Shown one piece after another: positions 49,812 through 57,764 of a stretch of 64,000 nt of DNA. A model generated the notes under the pieces. That model saw only the letters and a program-made list of their open reading frames with translations. It was not told the origin of the DNA and did no database searches. The number at the start of each line of letters is the position of its first letter. Position 1 is the first letter of the stretch. The stretch is from Adhaeribacter terrigena. Its GTDB lineage: Bacteria; Bacteroidota; Bacteroidia; Cytophagales; Hymenobacteraceae. The stretch spans positions 310,001 to 374,000 of the forward strand of contig NZ_JAEHFX010000001.1 of NCBI RefSeq assembly GCF_016623615.1, read 5' to 3'. The position numbers and the translations under genes are program-made.

Positions 49812-50651
49812 TTATTTTCCAGCCGTAAGCGCTACTATTTCCTGTATGATCAGTTCCCAATCCTGCTCGTGCAGTTCGTGCCCAACGCCTTCCAGCCTGA
49901 GCAGTTTGGCTCCCGGAAAAGCTTCCTGCAAAGCCAGCGCGTGGGGGTAGGGCAGGATCGGGTCTTCGGTGCCGTGAATAATCAATACCGGCGCTTTAAT
50001 TTCGGAACTGCGATCATAATACGCTTCGCCGCCACCCAGCATAGCATGATTAAACATGCTGATAAGGCTATTCGCGCGGTCAATTTCCCGGAAAGCGAGC
50101 TGACTGGACCGCACTACGTCAAACTTCCTTGCCGAGCCATTTACCAGTTTCCAGCCGCCAACCAGGTAATCCTGTACTTCGGCTTTATCTTCCCAGTCTA
50201 AAGTTGCGGCCCGGCTATGGTATTGCAGAAATTTGGGATCTATCTGCGGCAGTTCCGGACGGTTGGCCCACACACTGGAAGCAATAAGCGTTAAACTCAA
50301 AACCCGTTCCGGTTGCTGCAAAGCCATGATCTGCGCCAGCATTCCACCCAGCGACATGCCCACCAGGTGCGCTTTTTCTATTGCGTAAAAGTCCAGTACC
50401 CCAAACGCATCGGCCGCCATATCGGTAACGTCGTAATTGAGTTCCTCAAATACCGAAGAACGCCCCACATCGCGATTGTCGTAGCGGATCACGAAACGGT
50501 TTTGCGCCCCCAGTTTCCGGCAAAATGCCTCATCCCACCAGATCATGGAAGCCGTGGCACCCATGATCAGCAAAATGCAGGGATCAGTAGCGTTGCCAAA
50601 CGTTTCCGTACAAATTTCAACGCCGTTGGTTTCTATTATTTTTTCAGCCAT
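49812..50651 (-). CDS. Alpha/beta-fold hydrolase
   Basis: A 279-residue serine hydrolase with nucleophile elbow GMSLGGM (Ser near 98), an acid in IHGTEDPILPY (Asp near 225) and the catalytic histidine in EGVGHELHEQ (near 254). The LLIMGATASMIWWDEAFCRKL opening is characteristic of a subgroup annotated as alpha/beta hydrolases related to aclacinomycin methylesterase and haloperoxidase-like enzymes. The substrate cannot be read from sequence. No signal peptide is present. It is followed by the DUF6157-like gene. Confidence 0.85.
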   Translation of the reverse strand: MAEKIIETNGVEICTETFGNATDPCILLIMGATASMIWWDEAFCRKLGAQNRFVIRYDNRDVGRSSVFEELNYDVTDMAADAFGVLDFYAIEKAHLVGMSLGGMLAQIMALQQPERVLSLTLIASSVWANRPELPQIDPKFLQYHSRAATLDWEDKAEVQDYLVGGWKLVNGSARKFDVVRSSQLAFREIDRANSLISMFNHAMLGGGEAYYDRSSEIKAPVLIIHGTEDPILPYPHALALQEAFPGAKLLRLEGVGHELHEQDWELIIQEIVALTAGK

Positions 50652-50696
50652 GGTCGCAGCAGTTTTGAAAAAATGAAGTTACGAATTTCACGCTTT

Positions 50697-51020
50697 CAGC
50701 AAAAGCAGACGGCTGTGAATTTGTCTGAATTGGGATTTATAGGATTCATGGATTTTTGTCTGAACACGATTTTTAAGATTAAAGGATAGGCAGGATTTTC
50801 AAAAACAAGATTTCACGCTTATCGCCAGCGCAGCGTATCCTGAAGATCACGTTATCTGAGAAACTAAAATAAAGAAAGCTTACTACGGAGGAAACCGACA
50901 CCAGTTTCTGCGTGCGCGGCCTCCTATTCGTACGGTGCCTTTAGGCAGGCCGCAAGGCCAGTTTGAATAGAAGACGCGAACGCAGAAACGAAGCCACCCG
51001 GCTCGAGGGAGAAAGCTCTT
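50697..51020 (+). repeat. Composite structured repeat, copy B
   Basis: Same order of blocks as copy A. P1 is a perfect 10 bp (GTTTCTGCGT 50904-50913 with ACGCAGAAAC 50980-50989); P2 CGCG (50915-50918) with CGCG (50975-50978); P3 CTATTCG (50924-50930) with TGAATAG (50964-50970). Hairpins TGCC-TTTA-GGCA (50936-50947) and GGCC-GCAA-GGCC (50948-50959) and the final AGCC-ACCC-GGCT (50992-51003) are kept. P3 shares almost no sequence with copy A but pairs equally well. Confidence 0.82.
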
Positions 51021-51064
51021 TTGAAAGTTAAAAGTTAGAGGTTGAAAGCGAAAAGCAAGCTATG

Positions 51065-51094
51065 AAAAAGAACTCCTTTCAGGCTGAAAAACTC
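51065..51094 (-). repeat. 30-bp dispersed element, degenerate core
   Basis: Aligns with the copy at 45208-45237 (same place in the composite) but the core reads AAAGAACTCCTTTC. Confidence 0.6.
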
Positions 51095-51185
51095 AATATG
51101 CTGCAGTAATGCTCCACGGGTTAAAACCAGTGGCAATCAGCTTTGACATTCAGCGAAATCTTTAATCAGTTTAATCAGCGATCAA

Positions 51186-51215
51186 AAAACGGTATCCATT
51201 CAAAGTAAAAAACTC
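51186..51215 (-). repeat. 30-bp dispersed element
   Basis: Reverse copy in the spacer after composite copy B. Confidence 0.75.
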
Positions 51216-51272
51216 AATAGCAAACATAACTACCAACAGTATGAGGTTTCTCCTAATGTCGAGATAACGCAA

Positions 51273-51302
51273 AGAACGGTATGTTTTCACACTTAAAAAG
51301 TC
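51273..51302 (-). repeat. 30-bp dispersed element
   Basis: Reverse copy following a partial GATGACG-type block (TCTCCTAATGTCGAGATAACG, 51249-51269). Confidence 0.75.
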
Positions 51303-51319
51303 AATAGGTTACTTTCTTA

Positions 51320-51349
51320 AAATAGATCTCTCCTATCGTCGAGATGACG
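51320..51349 (+). repeat. AATAGATCCC-type repeat (composite copy B)
   Basis: AAATAGATCTCTCC-TATCGTCGAGATGACG, counterpart of 45262-45291. Confidence 0.75.
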
Positions 51350-51352
51350 TGG

Positions 51353-51382
51353 AATACGCTATCCTTCCAACCCCAAAAACCA
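51353..51382 (-). repeat. 30-bp dispersed element, weak
   Basis: Reverse copy with AATACGCTATCC core and AAAAACCA end, just 3' of the DUF3037 gene. Confidence 0.6.
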
Positions 51383-51384
51383 CT

Positions 51385-51768
51385 TTACAAAACCTGCTCC
51401 GCCAACAACCTCTCCAATTTTCCTGCCGGATCATTACACAAACCCGGATGCACTTTAGAAGTTTGTACCACGGTGCTGCGAGTAGCCGTAAGCCACCGGA
51501 AACGACTCGCCAAAGGCAATTCTCCAATGGTTCCGCCAGCTTTGCCGCCCTGGCAAATCCGTTCGAAAGCCTGCAAACGTTCCTTTATTTCTTCCAGGTC
51601 CAGTTCAGCAGAAAAAGCACGCAAGCGAGGCTCGTCTAAATGAAAAACCGTTTGTAGAAAACCCTGCGACGCGCAGTATAAAATCACCCCCACGTTCAGG
51701 AATTCTTCGCGTTCTACCCTGGGCATTACGCGGAGCACGGCGTACTCAAATAAGTGCTTCTCTTGCAT
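51385..51768 (-). CDS. DUF3037 protein
   Basis: ATG 51766-51768 (MQEKHLFEYAVLRVMPRVER) gives 127 residues; a TTG six codons earlier is less likely. EYAVLRVMPRVEREEFLNVGVILYC, the LDLEEI helix and the closing SRFRWLTATRSTVVQTSKVHPGLC are typical of DUF3037, usually found beside HipA-like kinases, as here. The start overlaps the end of the HipA-like gene by 23 bases, so the two are translationally coupled. Function is unknown. Confidence 0.85.
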   Translation of the reverse strand: MQEKHLFEYAVLRVMPRVEREEFLNVGVILYCASQGFLQTVFHLDEPRLRAFSAELDLEEIKERLQAFERICQGGKAGGTIGELPLASRFRWLTATRSTVVQTSKVHPGLCNDPAGKLERLLAEQVL

Positions 51769-52540
51769 TTTTCGCCTCCTGCACAAATATTTCCGAATGC
51801 GCGATCCGGGTGTTTAAAAAATTAGCGTACATCTGCCGGTTTTCCTCCGCATCTTCAAAAGCCGATGTAGCCAGCCAGTCTTCCGGCAGCAAATTAACGA
51901 TGGCCTGAATGCGTTCCGGCGTCAGTATTTTCCGGAATTCCGCATCAACAGTTTCGAGTTCAGAAGCTTTTGGCAGCAGCACATGGTCTTTTATCTGCAC
52001 GAAAGGCCGTTTGGCCTGCTCTTCCCAGTTCTGGCCCGAATGGTGAAAATAAAGCGCCGCACCGTGGTCTATGAGCCAGAGTTCTTTGTGCCAGATCAGC
52101 ATGTTGGTGTTGCGCGCCGTGCGGTCTACGTTGGTTACCAGGCAATCGAGCCACACAATGCCAGAAGCTGTTTTGGCATCTACCTGGTTCACCAGCGCAT
52201 CGAAAGTAATGGCGCCGCTCAGGTAATGCACCGCTAAATTAAGGCCTTCGGAAGCGCGCAAAAGATCCTGAATTTCTTCGTCAGGTTCGGTGCGGCCAAA
52301 AGCTTCGTCAACGTTTGCAAACACAATTTCGGGCACCCGGAAACCCAGCAAACGCGCAATTTCGCCGGCTACCAGTTCCGCGATCAGCGCTTTTACGCCC
52401 TGGCCCGCCCCGCGGAACTTCAGGGCGTATAAAAAAGCGTCGTCGGCTTCCACAATGGCCGGCAGCGAACCACCCTCGCGCAAGGGCGTTAAGTAACGGG
52501 TAACTTCCACAGACCTGATCTCAGGCGGATAATAATTCAT
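51746..52540 (-). CDS. HipA-like kinase-domain protein
   Basis: A 264-residue protein with a kinase-like core. ALKFRGAGQGVKALIAELVAGEIARLLGFRVPEIVF (about 35-72) holds the nucleotide-binding lysine region and helix C; WLDCLVTNVDRTARNTNMLIWHKELWLIDHGAALYFHH (about 128-165) has the catalytic D-x-x-x-x-N and the metal-binding D-H-G. This matches the short HipA-like (PI3/4-kinase-fold) family, not full HipA with its N-terminal lobe, and no HipB antitoxin is next to it. It is coupled to the DUF3037 gene. Confidence 0.82.
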   Translation of the reverse strand: MNYYPPEIRSVEVTRYLTPLREGGSLPAIVEADDAFLYALKFRGAGQGVKALIAELVAGEIARLLGFRVPEIVFANVDEAFGRTEPDEEIQDLLRASEGLNLAVHYLSGAITFDALVNQVDAKTASGIVWLDCLVTNVDRTARNTNMLIWHKELWLIDHGAALYFHHSGQNWEEQAKRPFVQIKDHVLLPKASELETVDAEFRKILTPERIQAIVNLLPEDWLATSAFEDAEENRQMYANFLNTRIAHSEIFVQEAKNAREALI

Positions 52541-52567
52541 ATTTACTTTCTATCGTTACACCAAAAA

Positions 52568-52575
52568 CAAAAATA
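52568..52575 (-). promoter_or_regulatory. -7 box of the HipA-like/DUF3037 operon
   Basis: Minus strand TATTTTTG, 28 bases before the start codon, lying 24 bases before the ABC ATPase gene's stop. Confidence 0.4.
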
Positions 52576-52598
52576 CGCACTTAAATAAAACGGAAGCA

Positions 52599-53582
52599 TT
52601 ACACGTACCAGACGTCTTCCGCCGCCACCGTAATGCAAACCTTTTCGCCTTTTTTGCCCTTAAATCCTACCGTTTTCACAATCACCGGAATGCCCGCAAG
52701 CTGCACTTCTACTTCCGAATAACTGCCAAAGAACTGCACCCTATTTATTGTGCCCGGAATACCGTTTTCAGCGGCGTCTTTAATTTTTATACACTCCGGC
52801 CTGATCAGCAAACTTTTTTCCGATAAGGCAATCCGGAGCATGGCTTCGAACCCGAACGCTAAGGGCGGGGGAATTAAATTGTAGCTTCCGAAAAGGCCGG
52901 CGGTATATTGGTTTACCGGCCGGCGGTAGATCTCCTGCGGCGTGCCGCGCTGCACGATCTGGCCATTTTCGAGCACCAGAATTTTATCGGCCCACGAAAG
53001 CGTATCCAACGGGTCGTGAGAAACCAGCAGGCTGGTAATTTTCAGCTCTTCACCAATGTCGTGTAATACGGTTTTCAGCAGTTTTTTATGGCCGTTGTCC
53101 AGGTTCGAAAAAGGTTCGTCGAGCAGCAGCAGTTTGGGCGCGCCCAGCAGCAGTTTGGCCAGCGCAATGCGTTGCCGTTCGCCCCCCGAAAGTTCGCTGG
53201 TTTTGCGTTTCAGCAAATGCCCGATCCGGCAGAGCTCATACAAGTTTTCGGCGTCATTTTCGGCAAAGGTGTTGGCGTATTTTAACACCTGTTCAACCCG
53301 TAAAAACTGCGGTAATTCAAAATGCTGGCTTAAATAAGCAATGCCTGCCTGCCCCGGCACCAAAACTTCCTGCGGACCGCGCACGCGCGTGCCATCAAAA
53401 AAGACTTCGCCCGCATTAGGTTGCACCAGCCCGGCAATGATCTGCAAAAGCGTACTTTTTCCCGAACCCGTTTCGCCGGCAATTACCAGTTTCTGAAATT
53501 CCTGCTGGGTAAAGCTGATGTCTTCCAGAACGGTATGGTTTCGCTCCTGAAAACTAATGTTCTGTACTTCTAATAAGGGCAT
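52599..53582 (-). CDS. ABC ATPase with TOBE domain (orphan)
   Basis: A 327-residue ATPase of the iron/sulfate/polyamine importer type: Walker A GETGSGKST (near 36), Q-loop YLSQHF, signature LSGGERQRIALAK (near 134-146), Walker B LLLLDEPFSN (near 153), switch histidine in LLVSHDP, and a C-terminal TOBE domain (about 255-325, LLIRPECIKI and VEVQLAGIPVIV). No permease or binding protein is adjacent, so its partner must be elsewhere. Remarkably, both ends of the gene contain complete copies of the 30-bp spacer element. Confidence 0.88.
   Translation of the reverse strand: MPLLEVQNISFQERNHTVLEDISFTQQEFQKLVIAGETGSGKSTLLQIIAGLVQPNAGEVFFDGTRVRGPQEVLVPGQAGIAYLSQHFELPQFLRVEQVLKYANTFAENDAENLYELCRIGHLLKRKTSELSGGERQRIALAKLLLGAPKLLLLDEPFSNLDNGHKKLLKTVLHDIGEELKITSLLVSHDPLDTLSWADKILVLENGQIVQRGTPQEIYRRPVNQYTAGLFGSYNLIPPPLAFGFEAMLRIALSEKSLLIRPECIKIKDAAENGIPGTINRVQFFGSYSEVEVQLAGIPVIVKTVGFKGKKGEKVCITVAAEDVWYV
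52647..52676 (+). repeat. 30-bp dispersed element inside a coding region (3' part)
   Basis: Forward copy; on the gene's strand it encodes KTVGFKGKKG in the TOBE domain. Confidence 0.75.
53527..53556 (-). repeat. 30-bp dispersed element inside a coding region (5' part)
   Basis: Reverse copy within the first 20 codons of the same gene, encoding FQERNHTVL. Confidence 0.7.
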
Positions 53583-53875
53583 TTTTTGGTATTTTATTTA
53601 CGAAGCTTACGCAACAAAGAGAGAGATCTCCTTATGAGGCTAACGTAGCAGGGTTAAATTTAGATTGCCCGATTCCTCTCTTCGGAGGGAACTTTTGCTC
53701 CTGGAAAGCCTTTTCAGAAACCTGTTTTTCCGGCCAAGTTAGTTTTGCGGGGTAACGGCTTGCTGTTTACCGTGGTCTGTAGCGCACAGAACACCTTGCT
53801 GCCGGTTATTAAAGCACTCAACTTTTAACGGCTGCGCTTCCGGCAACTGCAATGCTAAAAGGGTAAACGTAAAAA
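53583..53875. other. Noncoding spacer
   Basis: About 290 bases without a credible frame. Contains CTCTCTTCGGAGGGAA, reminiscent of half of the C/G-tract inverted repeat at 8263-8357. No promoter for the ABC ATPase was recognised. Confidence 0.5.
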
Positions 53876-54253
53876 TTACGCCTGGTAAAGCTGAATTAAA
53901 TTGCCGCAGCCATCTTCAAAAAGCGCCTGCGTGCCGGCTTCGGTTTTAATGGGTGCCTGCCGGAAAGTTACGCCTTTGGCAACCAGTTTTTCATATTCCG
54001 CTTTCATATTGGTTACGCCAAAAACAATGCACGGAATACCGGCGGCATATAAACCGGTTTGGTAAGCTTTCGCCAGCTTGCTTTCGTTGGGTTCCAGCAA
54101 AAGCCCGGTGCCATTGGGTTCTTCTGGCGAGGCTACAATGGCCAGGTTTTGTTCCGGCAGGTAGAGCTTTTCTATAAAACCCAGCACCTGGGTGTAGAAC
54201 TTAAAAGCGGTAACCGGGTCGTTTACAAAGATGCTGGTTAAGGCAATTTTCAT
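53876..54253 (-). CDS. VOC (glyoxalase-fold) family protein
   Basis: A 125-residue protein made of two beta-alpha-beta-beta-beta modules: MKIALTSIFVNDPVTAFKFYTQVLGFIEKLYLPEQNLAIVAS and KAEYEKLVAKGVTFRQAPIKTEAGTQALFEDGCGNLIQLYQ (each in parts). The final F-E-D-G-C-G-N-L-I-Q-L is the typical closing strand; the glutamate or glutamine there may ligand a metal. Members range from glyoxalases to antibiotic-binding proteins. It follows the SRPBCC gene at 19 bases, and the pair is frequent in Bacteroidota. Confidence 0.88.
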   Translation of the reverse strand: MKIALTSIFVNDPVTAFKFYTQVLGFIEKLYLPEQNLAIVASPEEPNGTGLLLEPNESKLAKAYQTGLYAAGIPCIVFGVTNMKAEYEKLVAKGVTFRQAPIKTEAGTQALFEDGCGNLIQLYQA

Positions 54254-54282
54254 GGTTTTTTGAGCTAAATCCCTACCGTTTT
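54253..54282 (+). repeat. 30-bp dispersed element supplying a stop codon
   Basis: CTA at element positions 21-23 (54273-54275) is the SRPBCC stop on the minus strand. The element runs to the last base of the VOC start codon and so occupies the whole intergenic gap. Confidence 0.85.
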
Positions 54283-54719
54283 GTTTCCGGAGCGCCTTCC
54301 AGAAATTGCTTTAACGATACGCCGATGATCTGCTGCCAGCCTTCCACGAAATTCGGTCTGGCTAGTGCCGGTTCGTTTGCCGGAAAGGTATCCAGGCCGG
54401 CGTGCGTCAGTTTTAAACGGGTTTTTTCGCCTTCCGGAAATAGTTCGAACGTTACCAGCGAATTGCCGGAAAATCCATCGTAGCGCCAGCTGTAAGCCAG
54501 TTTTCGCTCCGGAATTACTTCGGTTACTTCGCACAAATGCAGGAATTTCCGGTTTTCCGCACCGCCTTCAAATTTAAACACAAAACCCGGTTCCGGCTTA
54601 AATTCTGCCAGGTCGAAATACCATTTTTTCATCTGGTCTTTATCGGTAAGAGCCAGCCATACGGTTTGGGCAGGAGCGTTAAAAGTGCGTTCTATTTCAA
54701 TGGATTGGTTTGCGTGCAT
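54273..54719 (-). CDS. SRPBCC/AHSA1-domain protein
   Basis: ATG 54717-54719 (MHANQSIEIERTFNAPAQTVW) is preferred; the frame runs 15 codons further but over the promoter. The 148-residue protein has the AHSA1-like helix-grip fold: I-E-I-E-R-T-F-N-A-P, WYFDLAEFKPEPGFVFKFEGG, CEVTEVIPERKLAYSWRYDG and WQQIIGVSLKQFLEG. Such proteins bind hydrophobic ligands. Its last codons (T-K-R-stop) come from a 30-bp element. Cotranscribed with the VOC gene. Confidence 0.87.
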   Translation of the reverse strand: MHANQSIEIERTFNAPAQTVWLALTDKDQMKKWYFDLAEFKPEPGFVFKFEGGAENRKFLHLCEVTEVIPERKLAYSWRYDGFSGNSLVTFELFPEGEKTRLKLTHAGLDTFPANEPALARPNFVEGWQQIIGVSLKQFLEGAPETKR

Positions 54720-54761
54720 AGGTTTTTCCGGAAAAGAATAAGAAGCATTACCGGCATTCTG

Positions 54762-54769
54762 CAAATGTA
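54762..54769 (-). promoter_or_regulatory. -7 box of the SRPBCC-VOC operon
   Basis: Minus strand TACATTTG, exact TAnnTTTG, 43 bases before the chosen ATG. It would lie in the coding region if the longer frame were used, which supports the shorter start. Confidence 0.5.
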
Positions 54770-54824
54770 GCCCGGAAGCTTGGTTTACCCAATTTTAAGG
54801 CCATTATTTCCCCGGGCTTCATAG

Positions 54825-54854
54825 AAAACGCTATGGATTTGACCGCTAAAACTG
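54825..54854 (-). repeat. 30-bp dispersed element
   Basis: Reverse copy between divergent SRPBCC and CHU_C-type genes; a half core (ATCCATAGCGTTTATGG) sits at 55058-55074. The remaining spacer to 55146 has no recognisable gene. Confidence 0.75.
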
Positions 54855-55146
54855 CTGCAGTTAAAGCAGGCGCATAAAATATTTATCCAACGGAAGCAAC
54901 CATTTGCGAATAGTTTGCGACCTGTTATTAGAAAGCCTTTCCACGCAGCAGCACAACCGAACAAGCAATGCATGGCTTCCCCATAGCTTGTGCGCTGTCT
55001 TACTGAACTCCGGCTCCGGCAATGAAAGGCCTGCATTGCCCGGATGCAAAAGAGTAGATCCATAGCGTTTATGGTAGCCAAATTTTGAAACAGAACCCTG
55101 TTTCGGAGGAATGCTATTGCCTTTTTTCTAACCTAACAAAAGAAAC

Positions 55147-57438
55147 ATGAAAACCAAGATAAAATTGATGGCCCTATTAGTAGCATGCGTGCTCTTCGGG
55201 CTTTCTTCCCGCGTTTTAGCCACTCACTTTCAGGGCGGCGACCTTACTTACAACTGCATTTCGCCAAATGTGTACATCGTAACGGCCAAAGTTTACCGCG
55301 ATTGCACCGGGGCGGCTGCCTATACCTACAATGATCTGAAAGTCTGGTCGCCGGGCTGTAATACCGGCCGCGTCATTCCCATGACCATGCAGGGCGGGCT
55401 CATAACCGGCACCCCGTATTGCCCTGCTGTGGGCAACCCTTGCACCACTTCCGGAAGGCCAAATTACCAGGAAGTTACGTTTACCGCGCTGGTGGTTTTA
55501 AACGCCGCCGAAATAGCCTGTAACGACTTAATATTCAGTACCCGCAACAGCGCCCGCAACACCAACGAAAACATTACAGGCCAGGATTATATTTATACCG
55601 AAGCATTTGTAAAACTGCGTCCGACGGTTAATTCGCAGGTGCAATTTTATAATTCATCGCCGCAGTTCAGCGGCAACAATATTCCTATTCCCATTGTGTG
55701 TTTCGGGCAGCAGACCCGTTTCAGCCTCAATGCCAACGAGCTGGAAGGAGATTCTCTGTCGTACGAGTTAATTGCCGCACAATCGAATTATAATACGCCC
55801 ATTGCTTATAAACCCAACCCTTTGGTACTCAATCCCGGAACTACTTTTAACAATCCAAATCCGAAAAGCCCTTATTCCAATCCCTTGCGCCCGCAGGTTG
55901 CGCTCGTGCAGGGCGCAATGCCGCCTGTTTTCACGCCCACCTATCCCATGCCTTCGGTAACGGTTAACTGGAACGGCCCGGCCACGGTGCCCATGCAGGA
56001 CCCTAATTCGCCCACCGGAACGACCCTGGTTTGGGCGGCCACGCCAGCTTTTAGCCTCAACCCTTTGAGCGGCGAACTGATCTTTACGCCTTCGGCTTAT
56101 TACCCGGGCACGGATCCGGACCTGGGGCGCAACAAATATGTGGTAGTGGTGCAGATAAACGAATTCAGAAAAGTAAACGGCAGCATGGTTAAAGTTGGTC
56201 ACGTGCGGCGCGATATGCTGTTCATTGTGGAAGATTGCTCCGGAAACCAGACCACTCAACCGGATGTTCCGGCGCCGGCACCAATTTTCAATGCCACCAT
56301 CAAGAGCGATACCATTATTGAAGTGCAGACCTGTAACTCCACGCCGCTCCGCTTCCTTTTCTCCGACCCGAACCCGGGCGATAAGCTTACGGTAACTTTC
56401 GATACCAAAGTGGTAGACCAAATGCCGAACAGCCATTTAAGCATCCGGAATAACGGTTCGGCGGTAGTAGAAGCCCTGCTTTATATCACGCCTGAACCGC
56501 AGCACGTGGGCCGCGATTATTACCTGCCCGTAACCATTACCGACGACCATTGCCCGATAAAAGGAACCGCCACCTACATCTACCGCATTCACGTAGTGGA
56601 AAATAACTTTGCCGAACCGGATGGCGGTTTAAAGCAACGCACCCTTTGCCTCGGCGACCAGACCGATCTGAAAGTAGTATTGCTGCGGCCCGATTCCCTG
56701 CTTATTCCGCCGGCAACGAAGCCGCAAAAAGCCAGTTACACCTACCAGTGGCGTTTAGGTGCCGGCTCCGATCCCCTGCATGCCGGCTTCGATCCTAATA
56801 CCAGTAACCAGAAAGATATCACTATAAAACCAACTTTGCCGGGAAACTACCGCTACAACCTGATGGTTACCAGTGCTATTTCCGGTTGCGTCGATACGAT
56901 TTCCTTTGCAGTGAAGGTGCAGCCTTTGCCGGTTATTAACGATTTGCAGGTGCTGTACGCCCGGGGGCAGGAAGAAATTAGGTTCGGACGTTCTGCCCCG
57001 CTGCAGGTAAGCTTAGGAAACGCAGATCCGGCAACTTACACGTATTCCTGGTCGCCGGGCACCGGTTTATCAGATTCCACAGTTATGAACCCGATTGCTT
57101 CGCCGCTGAAAACCACCACTTACAAGCTTACGGTTTCCAGCAAAGAAGCCAATTGCAAAGCCGAGCGCGAAGTAACCGTAAAAGTGGGGCCTTTCTTCCT
57201 GCCCAACATCATTACGCCAAACAACGACGGCAGCAACGATGCTTTTGTTTACAAGGGCATCCAACCCAATACCTCGCTCAAAATTTACAACCGCTGGGGC
57301 GTGCTCCTGAAAGCTTACAGCAATTACGATAACAGTTTCAACGGCCAGGGCATCAGCGACGGCACGTATTATTACGTGATCAAAGAACCGAACAACGGCA
57401 AAACCTATAAAGGCTGGTTCGAAATTGTCCGCGATTAA
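55147..57438 (+). CDS. Gliding-motility-type (CHU_C) T9SS protein
   Basis: A 763-residue exported protein. The signal peptide (MKTKIKLMALLVACVLFGLSS, cut near VLA) is followed by ATHFQGGDLTYNCISPNVYIVTAKVYRDC, a beginning shared by many large Bacteroidota surface proteins. A long beta-rich region with Ig/PKD-like segments (SYTYQWRLGAGSD near 525; TYTYSWSPGTGLSD near 630) precedes the C-terminal CHU_C or type B sorting domain (about 680-763, FLPNIITPNNDGSNDAF and LKIYNRWGVLL). It should be secreted by T9SS and anchored at the surface. Possibly adhesive. Confidence 0.9.
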   Translation: MKTKIKLMALLVACVLFGLSSRVLATHFQGGDLTYNCISPNVYIVTAKVYRDCTGAAAYTYNDLKVWSPGCNTGRVIPMTMQGGLITGTPYCPAVGNPCTTSGRPNYQEVTFTALVVLNAAEIACNDLIFSTRNSARNTNENITGQDYIYTEAFVKLRPTVNSQVQFYNSSPQFSGNNIPIPIVCFGQQTRFSLNANELEGDSLSYELIAAQSNYNTPIAYKPNPLVLNPGTTFNNPNPKSPYSNPLRPQVALVQGAMPPVFTPTYPMPSVTVNWNGPATVPMQDPNSPTGTTLVWAATPAFSLNPLSGELIFTPSAYYPGTDPDLGRNKYVVVVQINEFRKVNGSMVKVGHVRRDMLFIVEDCSGNQTTQPDVPAPAPIFNATIKSDTIIEVQTCNSTPLRFLFSDPNPGDKLTVTFDTKVVDQMPNSHLSIRNNGSAVVEALLYITPEPQHVGRDYYLPVTITDDHCPIKGTATYIYRIHVVENNFAEPDGGLKQRTLCLGDQTDLKVVLLRPDSLLIPPATKPQKASYTYQWRLGAGSDPLHAGFDPNTSNQKDITIKPTLPGNYRYNLMVTSAISGCVDTISFAVKVQPLPVINDLQVLYARGQEEIRFGRSAPLQVSLGNADPATYTYSWSPGTGLSDSTVMNPIASPLKTTTYKLTVSSKEANCKAEREVTVKVGPFFLPNIITPNNDGSNDAFVYKGIQPNTSLKIYNRWGVLLKAYSNYDNSFNGQGISDGTYYYVIKEPNNGKTYKGWFEIVRD

Positions 57439-57473
57439 GTTGTTTTGTTTCAAGAGGATAGTTTCAAGTGAAG

Positions 57474-57514
57474 AAAAATACTCCGCCGGTCCAGCGTCTG
57501 CGGAGTATTTTTTT
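57474..57514 (+). terminator. Terminator of the CHU_C-type gene
   Basis: AAAAATACTCCGC, 13-base loop, GCGGAGTATTTTTTT: perfect stem. Confidence 0.9.
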
Positions 57515-57516
57515 GA

Positions 57517-57546
57517 AAAACGGTATGTATTTGGGGGTAAAAACTG
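57517..57546 (-). repeat. 30-bp dispersed element
   Basis: Reverse copy immediately after the terminator. Confidence 0.8.
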
Positions 57547-57580
57547 CTTATTCAAAAAGGCTAAAATTTATCTCATAAGC

Positions 57581-57632
57581 CAGAATTTTTCCGTAGCGCA
57601 GGGTTTAAACCCTGCGCTACGGAAAAATTCTG
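57581..57632. repeat. 52-bp perfect palindrome
   Basis: Each 26-base half is the exact reverse complement of the other; centre GGGTTTAAACCC. It lies between convergent genes but after a separate terminator, so it is not needed for termination there. Confidence 0.9.
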
Positions 57633-57764
57633 TTTACCGAAGCAATTTCAGAAACTGATCAGCGTATTTGCGAGATAGCTCCTAAAAATTGGTTCCTGAA
57701 ACCCGGGATTTTCTAAAAAAAGGAACGATATAAACCCGGAATACAAGGAACAATCGCTAAGCCA

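Noticed and set aside
55768-56436. Minus-strand frame of 222 codons opposite the CHU_C-type gene
   Set aside because: Arg/His/Gly-rich antisense shadow of a GC-richer coding region, with no start-site context or homology.
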